Positions 1 to 6,463 of a stretch of DNA of 18,115 bases are shown here, one piece after another. The DNA comes from an uncultured Lachnospiraceae bacterium (GTDB taxonomy: Bacteria; Bacillota; Clostridia; Lachnospirales; Lachnospiraceae). Position numbers and translations under genes: made by a program. The DNA is taken from assembly GCA_902797785.1 (NCBI GenBank), contig CADBUD010000289.1:1-18115 (forward strand). Direction: 5' to 3'. The notes beneath the pieces were generated by a model that did not search any database, had not been told where the DNA came from, and was given only the letters and a program-made list of their open reading frames with translations. Every line of letters starts with the position of its first letter. Positions within the stretch are counted from its first letter, which is position 1.

Positions 1-31
1 AAGGCATACGTTCCCTAATGACGCATTTTTC

Positions 32-60
32 ATGTTATCACAGAAACGCCGTAATGTCAA
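32..60 (-). promoter_or_regulatory. Sigma-A type promoter reading out of the left edge
   Basis: On the minus strand TTGACA (plus 55-60) is a perfect -35 box. It is followed after exactly 17 nt by TAACAT (plus 32-37), a 4/6 match to the -10 consensus. Transcription would start near position 25 and run leftwards out of the window, so the gene it serves is not visible. It lies well downstream of iorB and points the same way, so the next gene is probably expressed independently of iorAB. The spacing and -35 are very good; activity is inferred. Confidence 0.6.
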
Positions 61-182
61 TCTATATTTTTATCAAATGCACCGAGAGATGCATTCTGCA
101 TCACCTCGCGCCCATTGCCTCAGATTTTCTGTGACTTTCGCTGTGCTTCACTCACAAAAAATACCTTGCGGGAGAATAATGG

Positions 183-296
183 TGAACTGTTACCTTAGAA
201 CTCCTCCCAGAATGAGGATCTCAGGCACGTATGTGCCGGGAGTGCTGCGAAGCAGCGGGAAATCCAAATGCCGGGAGGAGGACTGTGAATCGTAAC
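183..296 (+). repeat. Structured dispersed repeat, copy 2 (left end degenerate)
   Basis: Positions 203-296 align without gaps to 2761-2854, with 81 of 94 bases identical by eye. The core holds an outer helix CTCCTCCC (201-208) with GGGAGGAG (273-280). Inside it are a hairpin GGCAC/GTGCC (224-228/233-237) and a hairpin GCTGC-GAA-GCAGC (244-256). The right end CTGTGAATCGTAAC (283-296) is the inverted terminal motif. The left terminal repeat seen in the other copy is missing or scrambled here; only a fragment like AACTGTTACC remains at 185-194. The element stops one base before the iorB stop codon. Bases 1-182 hold no convincing gene, only the outward promoter and a small hairpin at 88-102 (GATGCA-TTC-TGCATC). 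Confidence 0.8.
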
Positions 297-866
297 CTAA
301 CAAGTATAACCAATCTCAAATGCTTTTTTATTTATCTCAATCGTTTTTGGCGGCACCTTTTTTTCAATAGCCTCAAGCCACTGCTCTTTTGAAAAATCCA
401 TATGCTGCGCTGCCACTCCAAGAACAATAATATTGAAGGTTCTTGTATTTCCAAGCTTTTTGGCTTCTTCCATTGCTTTTACCGAAAAAACGGTATATTT
501 AGCAGAAAGCTCCTCTATGATATTTTCCGGATAATCTGCCGCTCCGATCACGACCGGCATCGGATCGATACGTTCATCATTTACCACGATGACTCCGTCT
601 TTTTTCAAAAAATGCGCGTAGCGCATTGCCTCCAACCGCTCAAAGGCGATCAGAACATCTGCCTGTCCCTCTTCTACGATTGGCTCTGCGACGGCATCTC
701 CATACCGGACATACGTTACAACACTTCCGCCCCGCTGTGCCATTCCATGCACCTCGGAAAGCTTTACATCATATCCGTTATCCTGTGTTATTCCTCCTAA
801 AATCCGGCTGGTCAGCAAGGTTCCCTGCCCTCCCACACCGACAATCATAATATTTTTCGTTTCCAT
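297..866 (-). CDS. iorB: Indolepyruvate:ferredoxin oxidoreductase, beta subunit
   Basis: Beta (gamma-type, POR/KOR family) subunit of the cytoplasmic enzyme that oxidatively decarboxylates aryl-pyruvates from aromatic amino acids to aryl-acyl-CoA, passing electrons to ferredoxin. The protein is 189 aa from the chosen start, the usual size. It opens with the glycine-rich GVGGQGT motif (about residues 10-16), followed by the characteristic SEVHGMAQRGGSV stretch. An upstream TTG at 890 would extend it by 8 aa, but the ribosome binding site AAAGGAAG lies inside that extension and 6-7 nt before ATG 866, so 866 is preferred. It follows iorA by 52 nt on the same strand and is surely co-transcribed. 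Its TAG stop directly abuts the repeat copy ending at 296, so that hairpin-rich repeat would be the 3' untranslated region of the mRNA. Confidence 0.95.
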   Translation of the reverse strand: METKNIMIVGVGGQGTLLTSRILGGITQDNGYDVKLSEVHGMAQRGGSVVTYVRYGDAVAEPIVEEGQADVLIAFERLEAMRYAHFLKKDGVIVVNDERIDPMPVVIGAADYPENIIEELSAKYTVFSVKAMEEAKKLGNTRTFNIIVLGVAAQHMDFSKEQWLEAIEKKVPPKTIEINKKAFEIGYTC

Positions 867-898
867 CTTTTTCTTCCTTTCGGTCCACAATTTTTTCC

Positions 899-914
899 CT
901 TGCGATTCACTGTT
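899..914 (+). repeat. Solo degenerate copy of the GTTACKATTCACAGTT motif
   Basis: The bases CTTGCGATTCACTGTT match 13 of 16 positions of the left terminal repeat at 2721-2736. The copy sits in the 52-nt gap between the iorA stop codon and the iorB start, five bases beyond the iorA stop on the transcript. With only 16 bases, chance similarity is possible. The repeated placement of this motif just after stop codons elsewhere in the window makes it worth listing. Confidence 0.4.
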
Positions 915-918
915 CTAT

Positions 919-2658
919 CTATAACTCTACTTTTTCTATTCCACCAAATTTACAGATCTGATCACAAAGACCGCAGCCATTGCACATGGTGTCATTGATC
1001 GACAGAGAACCGTCCGGATTCTTCGTAATGGCCGGACATCCCGGTTTCATACACTGCATACATTTTTTGCATTTTTCCTGATTGATGCGATATTGTACGG
1101 TCACCGGAGATTTATCCAGTAAAGCACATGGCGCTTTTACAATAATTACTGCCAGCTCATCCTTTTTCGTTTCCTCTTTGACTGCCTTTTCTAATGCTGC
1201 AATATCAAAGGCATTGACAATCTGAACATTGTCAATTCCAATGCCCTGACAGAGCTTTACCAGATCAATTGCATAGGTGCGATCTCCTTTTAAGGTCTTT
1301 CCCGTCGCTGCGTGATCCTGATGTCCGGTCATACCGGTCGTAGAATTATCCAGGATCAATACAGTTCCCGTACTTTGATTGTATACCATATTCATTAATG
1401 AATTGATTCCCGTATGAAGAAATGTCGAATCTCCGATCACAGCGACCCAATCTTTAATGAATTCGCTTCCCCGCGCTTTTTCCATTCCATGAAGGGTGCT
1501 GATTCCGGAGCCCATACAGACGGTGGTTTCTACGACATTGAGCGGTGCAACCGCGCCAAGGGTATAGCATCCGATATCGCCTGCTACATGAATCTTTAAT
1601 TTATTCAGGACAGAAAAGGTAGAACGATGCGGGCATCCTGGACATAAAATCGGCGGACGCACCGGAACCTCTGCAGCGGCATCAATGGAAACCTCCTGCT
1701 TTAAGATGGCCTGCCTTAGCAGGTTTGCGCTGTATTCTCCCTGAACCGTCAGGATTTCCTTTCCGATTGCTTTAATCCCCCAGGACTTTACCTGTTCTTC
1801 AATGATTGGATCCAGCTCCTCGATCACATAGACCGTATCCACCTTGGACGCGAATTCCTCGATCAGCTTTTTGGGAAGTGGATTGACCAGACCGAGCTTT
1901 AAAATGGATGCATTGGGAATCGCTTCTTTGACATACTGATATGGGATTCCCGAAGTAATAAATCCCATGCTGGTATCCTTGTATTCTACTTTGTTGATTT
2001 CAAAGTCACAGGAATCTTCCATCAGTCTCTTCTCCCGGTCTTCGACATGAAGATGACGTTTTTTTGCATTTCCCGGCATCATGACACGCTTTGCCACATT
2101 TTTCTCATATGGCTTTTCCTCCAATTCAATCCGGTCGCACAGCTCTACCTGTCCCTGGGAATGGGATAGTCTTGTCGTTGTGCGTACCATGACCGGCGTG
2201 TCATATTTTTCACTCAATTCGAACGCGAATTTAGTAAAATCCTTTGCCTCCTGACTGTCTGACGGCTCCAGTACCGGAACCTTCGCCGCACGGGCAACCG
2301 CACGGGAATCCTGCTCATTCTGTGAGCTGTAAAGACCCGGATCGTCTGCCGCAACCAGCACCAGACCGCCATCTGCCCCGATATAAGAAACAGAATAGAG
2401 CGGATCCGCGGCAACATTGACTCCTACATGCTTCATCGAAGCAAGTGCCCGCTTTCCAATCATGGAAGCTCCGATTGCCACCTCCATGGCAACCTTTTCA
2501 TTTGGAGACCACTCCGCGTAAACTTCATCGTATTTTACAATATTCTCACTGATTTCCGTACTTGGCGTACCCGGATAAGCCGCGGAAACGCTGACTCCTG
2601 CCTCATAAGCTCCCCGGGCAATGGCTTCATTCCCAAGCATAATTACTTTTTTCGACAT
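919..2658 (-). CDS. iorA: Indolepyruvate:ferredoxin oxidoreductase, alpha subunit
   Basis: Catalytic, thiamine-diphosphate-binding subunit that pairs with IorB. The protein is 579 aa, normal for the family. The N-terminal half carries the pyrimidine-binding/transketolase-like domain (SAAYPGTPSTEI near residue 28). The C-terminal half carries the TPP-binding domain, with GDIGCYTLG, GDSTFLHTG and DNSTTGMTGHQDH. At the very end are two [4Fe-4S] ferredoxin motifs, C530-x2-C533-x2-C536-x4-C541-P and C559-x2-C562-x2-C565-x3-C569, both complete. An in-frame ATG at 2676 would add six residues, but GAGGAGG sits 5-6 nt before ATG 2658, so 2658 is chosen. It is first gene of the iorA-iorB operon, and its leader contains a 14-bp imperfect palindrome (2674-2705). 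Substrate range (indole-, phenyl- or hydroxyphenylpyruvate) cannot be told from sequence. Confidence 0.96.
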   Translation of the reverse strand: MSKKVIMLGNEAIARGAYEAGVSVSAAYPGTPSTEISENIVKYDEVYAEWSPNEKVAMEVAIGASMIGKRALASMKHVGVNVAADPLYSVSYIGADGGLVLVAADDPGLYSSQNEQDSRAVARAAKVPVLEPSDSQEAKDFTKFAFELSEKYDTPVMVRTTTRLSHSQGQVELCDRIELEEKPYEKNVAKRVMMPGNAKKRHLHVEDREKRLMEDSCDFEINKVEYKDTSMGFITSGIPYQYVKEAIPNASILKLGLVNPLPKKLIEEFASKVDTVYVIEELDPIIEEQVKSWGIKAIGKEILTVQGEYSANLLRQAILKQEVSIDAAAEVPVRPPILCPGCPHRSTFSVLNKLKIHVAGDIGCYTLGAVAPLNVVETTVCMGSGISTLHGMEKARGSEFIKDWVAVIGDSTFLHTGINSLMNMVYNQSTGTVLILDNSTTGMTGHQDHAATGKTLKGDRTYAIDLVKLCQGIGIDNVQIVNAFDIAALEKAVKEETKKDELAVIIVKAPCALLDKSPVTVQYRINQEKCKKCMQCMKPGCPAITKNPDGSLSINDTMCNGCGLCDQICKFGGIEKVEL

Positions 2659-2673
2659 ATGTTCCTCCTCTAT

Positions 2674-2705
2674 CATGAACCAAATGGCAAACCATTTCGC
2701 TCATG
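2674..2705 (-). promoter_or_regulatory. Imperfect palindrome in the iorA leader, possible operator
   Basis: The arms CATGAACCAAATGG (2674-2687) and CCATTTCGCTCATG (2692-2705) pair at 12 of 14 positions around a 4-base loop (CAAA). The site lies between the candidate iorA -10 box (2706-2711) and the iorA ribosome binding site, so it would cover the transcription start. It could be a repressor operator or a leader hairpin. It is followed by no U-run and so is not an intrinsic terminator. Function is inferred only from symmetry and position. Confidence 0.45.
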
Positions 2706-2734
2706 AGTATAATTTATATCGTTACGATTCACAG
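2706..2734 (-). promoter_or_regulatory. Candidate iorAB promoter
   Basis: On the minus strand TATACT (plus 2706-2711) is a 5/6 match to the -10 consensus. Seventeen bases upstream is CTGTGA (plus 2729-2734), a poor 3/6 -35 that is itself part of the terminal inverted repeat of the neighbouring element. The -10 is plausible and the -35 is weak, so either an activator helps or the true promoter differs. Confidence 0.35.
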
Positions 2735-2854
2735 TTAGTTTTCCTGTTGTAAAGCAGGAACCTCCCATAATAAGGATTTCAGGCGCAAATGCGCCGGGAG
2801 AGCTGCGAAGCAGCGGGAAATTCGAATGCTGGGAGGAGAACTGTGAATTGTAAC
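2721..2854 (+). repeat. Structured dispersed repeat, complete copy 1, with terminal inverted repeats
   Basis: The ends are GTTACGATTCACAGTT (2721-2736) and AACTGTGAATTGTAAC (2839-2854), reverse complements with one mismatch. Inside are a hairpin TTCCTG/CAGGAA (2741-2746/2755-2760) and a helix CCTCCCA/TGGGAGG (2761-2767/2830-2836). That helix encloses the hairpins GGCGC/GCGCC (2782-2786/2791-2795) and GCTGC-GAA-GCAGC (2802-2814). The 94-base right part recurs at 203-296. No open reading frame of a transposase is present, so this is a non-autonomous, MITE-like or structured-RNA-like element. It fills most of the 327-base non-coding gap between iorA and the HD-GYP gene. Confidence 0.85.
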
Positions 2855-2920
2855 TTTATATCTGTATCTTTCCTATTATAATATATTTCATCGAAATGTG
2901 TCAATGCCACAAAAAATGGA

Positions 2921-2949
2921 TTGGAAAAATCAAAAAAATCAGTTATAAT
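2921..2949 (+). promoter_or_regulatory. Promoter of the HD-GYP / rhodanese-TtcA genes
   Basis: TTGGAA (2921-2926) is followed after exactly 17 nt by a perfect TATAAT (2944-2949). Transcription should start near 2956. This rules out the upstream in-frame ATG at 2896 as the translation start and points to TTG 2986 for the downstream gene. Confidence 0.75.
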
Positions 2950-2985
2950 AGACTCATCTCCAGCGATAAGAAAGTGGTGAACTCA

Positions 2986-4089
2986 TTGTTTAAACGTTAT
3001 TTTGTAAGAACCTCATCCCTGAAAAAAGGCATGAGAATCGACCAGACCATCAAAGACCGCATGGATCGTGTTCTGATTGCCCGTGGCACGATTCTGGACG
3101 ATTTCTATATTCAGGCATTTCAAAAGCTAAATATTGCTGGCGTATATGTCAGCGAGGGAGAAGAAGAGCCGGCACCTGAGCCAAAAAAGCCAAAACCATC
3201 TCCTTTGGCCCAGAAGAACATTTCCACACAACGGGTCAGCGATCCATCCAAGGTAAAGCTTTCCGAAAGTGTAAAAAAACGAGTCTCAGAAGGGATTCAA
3301 TATCTGTATCAAAATTCTGACTCCAAGAGCTTTGCCTCTACGACCAACAGTATCACAAGCAATCTGCTAAAAGCAATCAATGACAATGCGGCCATCGCCG
3401 TGGACATCACCGCCCTAAAGACCAGTGATGAATACACTTTCAAGCACAGTGTCGATGTTGCGACTATGTCAATGATCATTGCCAAAAAGAAAGGGATGAG
3501 CCAGCAGGATATCTACAATATCGGAATCGCCGGCCTATTGCACGACATGGGCAAATCCAAGATTCCTTTAGAAATTTTAAATAAACCTGCACGCCTGACG
3601 GAAGAAGAGTTTGCCATTATGAAACAGCATTCTGCTCTTGGATATCAGATTCTAAAAGAAAAAGAGGAATTTAACTCCGCAATCTCGCTCTCCGTCCTGC
3701 AGCATCATGAGAAAATCGATGGCTCCGGATATCCGTTCGGCGTTACCGCCGATAAAATCACTCCTTATGCCAAAATTCTTACCGTCGTAGATGTCTATGA
3801 TGCTCTTGTAACAGAGCGTCCTTACAAAAAAGGCTTGTCCCAGAGAACTGCCGTGGAAATTATCATGTCGATGACCCGGGAGCTGGATATGGACGCGATG
3901 AAAGCCTTTTTGGGCAGCGTCATTCTCTACCCTGTAGATTCCGATGTAACACTCAGCAACGGAGAAATCGCCCGAGTCGTAAAAAACAATTCTGACTCCG
4001 TCCTCCGGCCTGTTGTCGTTGGACTGAGCAGCGGAAAAATCTATGATCTGGCTCATGATCTTTCCTGCGCGTGCATTCTGATTGAATAG
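2986..4089 (+). CDS. HD-GYP domain protein, probable cyclic-di-GMP phosphodiesterase
   Basis: HD-GYP proteins are metal-dependent phosphodiesterases, most of them degrading cyclic di-GMP. From TTG 2986 the protein is 367 aa. Residues 1-60 resemble the small DUF3391-like domain that often precedes HD-GYP (SLKKGMRIDQ...LIARGTIL...GVYV). A proline/lysine-rich linker follows at about 60-75, and the HD-GYP domain spans about 135-310. All metal and signature residues are visible: H154, HD 186-187 in HDMGKSKIP, KQHS, HHE 240-242 and DGSGYP 245-250, then VVDVYDAL. No membrane segment or receiver domain is present. The start is preceded by GTGGTGA five bases upstream; GTG 2974/2977 are alternatives, while ATG 2896 lies upstream of the promoter. 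The rhodanese-TtcA gene follows 64 nt later and is probably co-transcribed. Which cyclic dinucleotide it acts on is not shown. Confidence 0.9.
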   Translation: MFKRYFVRTSSLKKGMRIDQTIKDRMDRVLIARGTILDDFYIQAFQKLNIAGVYVSEGEEEPAPEPKKPKPSPLAQKNISTQRVSDPSKVKLSESVKKRVSEGIQYLYQNSDSKSFASTTNSITSNLLKAINDNAAIAVDITALKTSDEYTFKHSVDVATMSMIIAKKKGMSQQDIYNIGIAGLLHDMGKSKIPLEILNKPARLTEEEFAIMKQHSALGYQILKEKEEFNSAISLSVLQHHEKIDGSGYPFGVTADKITPYAKILTVVDVYDALVTERPYKKGLSQRTAVEIIMSMTRELDMDAMKAFLGSVILYPVDSDVTLSNGEIARVVKNNSDSVLRPVVVGLSSGKIYDLAHDLSCACILIE

Positions 4090-4107
4090 TTACTATTCAC
4101 AGGTAAC
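4089..4107 (+). repeat. Solo copy of the GTTACKATTCACAG motif
   Basis: GTTACTATTCACAG (4089-4102) begins on the last base of the HD-GYP stop codon (TAG) and is followed at once by GTAAC, giving a small 5-bp hairpin GTTAC/GTAAC (4089-4093/4103-4107). It matches 14 of 16 bases of the terminal repeat at 2721-2736. It may be the remnant or solo end of the same element family. Confidence 0.6.
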
Positions 4108-4153
4108 GCTCAGTTCCTGACCACAAAAAAGTACAGAAAGGAAGTACCCTCCT

Positions 4154-5356
4154 ATGGAATCCATTGAATTATCCTTTGAAACCTTCAAAAGCCTTCCGAA
4201 AGAAGATTATCTCCTAATCGATATCCGGGATACTGCCTCCGTTTCCTACGGAATGATTCCCTCCGCCATATCGATTCCCAGGGAGCATCTTCTTTCCGAT
4301 ACCAGCAACCTCCCTGTGGATAAAAAGCTGATTTTATATTGTACCAAAGGAAGCTACAGTCTCGAAGCCGCCAGGAATCTGACTGACATGGGATTTATGG
4401 CATACAGCCTGGCCGGCGGTTATCAGGGATTTTTGATGAAACAAATGTCTTTGGAATCATCTTCTGATTTTTATGCAGAAAAAACGACGGCAGAAATTGA
4501 ACTCAGCATCCGAAAAAAATTTCACAAAGAACTTTTTTCGCGCTTCGCGAAGGCCGTCAAAAATTATCAGCTTCTGCAGGACGGGGACAGGGTCGCTGTC
4601 TGCATTTCCGGCGGCAAGGATTCCATGCTGATGGCAAAGCTGTTCCAGGAGCTGAAAAAGCATAAAAAGACAGATTTTGATCTGACCTTTCTGGTCATGG
4701 ATCCGGGATATAGCCCCTTAAACCGCAGCCTCATTGAAAAAAATGCCAAACAGCTGGGGATTCCTGTCACAATCTTCGAATCCGATATTTTTGACGCCGT
4801 CTATCCCATCGAAAAATCTCCCTGCTATCTTTGTGCCAGAATGCGCCGCGGGCATCTCTATCACAAAGCCCAGGAGCTCGGCTGCAATAAGATTGCCTTA
4901 GGCCATCACTATGATGATGTGATCGAGACGATTTTGATGGGCATGCTCTATGGAGGACAGTTGCAGACGATGATGCCAAAGCTTCACAGTACAAATTTTG
5001 CCGGGATGGAGCTGATTCGGCCGATGTATCTGATTCGGGAGGCGGATATCCTTCACTGGCGGGATTATAACCACCTGCATTTTCTTCAATGTGCCTGTCG
5101 TTTTACCGATACCTGTACGACCTGCCGCGCTGATGGCTCCAGTGATTCCAAACGAATCGAAATCAAGCATATGATTGCGGAAATGAAAAAGACCAATCCT
5201 TTTGTAGAGGCAAACATCTTTAAAAGTGTGGAAAATGTCAATCTGGATACGCTGATTGCCCACAAAAAAAATGGCATACGCCATTCTTTTCTGGAGGAAT
5301 ATGATACACATCCGCTTCCTGTTCCTTCACATGATCCAGATATCCAGCAGGGTTAA
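4154..5356 (+). CDS. Rhodanese domain fused to TtcA-like PP-loop tRNA thiolase
   Basis: Probable tRNA sulfur-transfer enzyme (400 aa). Residues 1-97 form a rhodanese domain with the candidate persulfide cysteine C63 in YCTKGSYS. Residues about 115-370 form a PP-loop ATPase of the TtcA/TtuA group: SGGKDS (152-157) binds ATP, CYLC (224-227) and LGHHYDD (249-255) match the TtcA core, and the neighbouring RMRRGHLY is typical. In classical TtcA the third iron-sulfur cysteine lies in a CNLCGSQ-like motif. Here the region has four cysteines, C313, C315, C321 and C324 (CACRFTDTCTTC). By family knowledge TtcA makes 2-thiocytidine-32 of tRNA; that substrate is inferred here. The fused rhodanese could feed sulfur in cis. 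A GAAAGGAAG ribosome site precedes ATG 4154. The last 30 bases overlap the convergent rhomboid gene. Confidence 0.88.
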   Translation: MESIELSFETFKSLPKEDYLLIDIRDTASVSYGMIPSAISIPREHLLSDTSNLPVDKKLILYCTKGSYSLEAARNLTDMGFMAYSLAGGYQGFLMKQMSLESSSDFYAEKTTAEIELSIRKKFHKELFSRFAKAVKNYQLLQDGDRVAVCISGGKDSMLMAKLFQELKKHKKTDFDLTFLVMDPGYSPLNRSLIEKNAKQLGIPVTIFESDIFDAVYPIEKSPCYLCARMRRGHLYHKAQELGCNKIALGHHYDDVIETILMGMLYGGQLQTMMPKLHSTNFAGMELIRPMYLIREADILHWRDYNHLHFLQCACRFTDTCTTCRADGSSDSKRIEIKHMIAEMKKTNPFVEANIFKSVENVNLDTLIAHKKNGIRHSFLEEYDTHPLPVPSHDPDIQQG

Positions 5357-6463
5357 TATTACCCCCATGCCAAAACCTCCCAAATGGGCGGCGCTGTCGA
5401 TTCCTTCTGCAAAAGAACCATAATATAAGACCATGATCAGCATGAAAATCAGCTGGGGAATCCCGATTTTCAAAAGTCTTTTGCGATTTTTTTCTTCGAA
5501 TTCTCCTTCCGTCCAGTCTTCGTAGACCGGATTTCCCAGCTTAGCATAGATGACCCATACAACAATCGCTCCAATCAGCGCATACACGGCACCGGAGGCT
5601 CCTGCTGAAACGACATCATCCCCTCCAAATCCATAGGACACCACATTTCCGAGTATTCCACCCAAAAAATAAACCATCAGAAATTTCATTTTTCCTATGA
5701 GCTTTTCCAGCATTTCCCCAAACAAATACAATGCCAGCATATTGTTGAACAAATGCAGAAAACCAAAATGCAAGAACAAGGAAGAAACGAACCGAAGATT
5801 CTGTACTCCCCCTTTTTGAATCAACGGCGGGAACATTGCGCCGCAGTGAACCATATATTCCGCGTTCGTCGTATCGCCTAAAAGCTCCGTCACCAGAAAA
5901 ACAATTCCATTGACCGCGATCAAAAACAGCGTGATGACCGGAAGCGTCTTATTCCTTTCTCGAACCGAATCCCTTTTTTGGATCGAATCTCTCTCCGGGT
6001 ACAAGTCATAATCGGAAGAGATTTCTTCCTCCAGCAAATCCTCCAGAATACTTCTCAATCCAAAAAAATCCGCCGGCTGATCTTCGTAAATCAGCAGATG
6101 CCCTGTCGTTCTGTCTATCAGCCAGAAATTTTTTTCCTGAAAAAGCATCTGCTTCGCCGCCTCGGTCTCTTCAGCACATACCACTGTGAACATTCGGATT
6201 TCTTTCTCTTCCCCTGTCACCCCCGGCAGCTGCCCTTTGGATGATTCTAACAAATGAATAAGGCTTTTTTTCATCGAGTCAAAACCCTCTCTCGACAGAA
6301 AAAATCCCCTGTGATAATCCAAAAAAAGAACCACCAGGAGCGAATCTGCAGAATTCTGCTTATAATAGGCAGAAATTTCCTCCGGCTTCGCATAAATGAC
6401 AGAAAAGCCATTCTCCCTCATCCTTTGCTCCAGTTCTCCGCTTCTTTCCCATTCCCGATTCAT
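5327..6463 (-). CDS. Rhomboid-family intramembrane serine protease
   Basis: Membrane protease that cleaves substrates within the bilayer. The protein is 378 aa from ATG 6463. Residues 1-170 are a soluble, charged N-terminal domain that I do not recognise. The rest is a membrane bundle: a first segment at about 176-195, HFGFLHLFNN with H237 and N241 of the oxyanion site, the catalytic serine S290 in GASGAVYAL, and the catalytic histidine H360 in AAHLGGFGMG. The catalytic dyad is therefore complete. ATG 6463 overlaps the upstream stop codon by one base (TAATG) and has GGGAAG upstream, indicating coupling with the GNAT-like gene. ATG 6478 is possible but its ribosome site would have no spacer. 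The 3' end overlaps the convergent rhodanese-TtcA gene by 30 bp. The physiological substrate is unknown. Confidence 0.93.
   Translation of the reverse strand: MNREWERSGELEQRMRENGFSVIYAKPEEISAYYKQNSADSLLVVLFLDYHRGFFLSREGFDSMKKSLIHLLESSKGQLPGVTGEEKEIRMFTVVCAEETEAAKQMLFQEKNFWLIDRTTGHLLIYEDQPADFFGLRSILEDLLEEEISSDYDLYPERDSIQKRDSVRERNKTLPVITLFLIAVNGIVFLVTELLGDTTNAEYMVHCGAMFPPLIQKGGVQNLRFVSSLFLHFGFLHLFNNMLALYLFGEMLEKLIGKMKFLMVYFLGGILGNVVSYGFGGDDVVSAGASGAVYALIGAIVVWVIYAKLGNPVYEDWTEGEFEEKNRKRLLKIGIPQLIFMLIMVLYYGSFAEGIDSAAHLGGFGMGVILTLLDIWIM

Noticed and set aside
32..295. An 87-codon plus-strand open frame across the left end
   Set aside because: Its second half is a translation of the dispersed repeat, it covers the outward minus-strand promoter, and it has no convincing ribosome site. 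It is a likely source of spurious hypothetical proteins.
183..2854. iorAB with flanking repeats as a composite transposon
   Set aside because: No transposase and no target-site duplication are seen, and the left copy lacks an intact end. Only the repeat arrangement itself is reported.
4898..5311. Minus-strand open frames opposite the rhodanese-TtcA gene
   Set aside because: The plus strand encodes conserved PP-loop motifs throughout, and the antisense frames show no domain.
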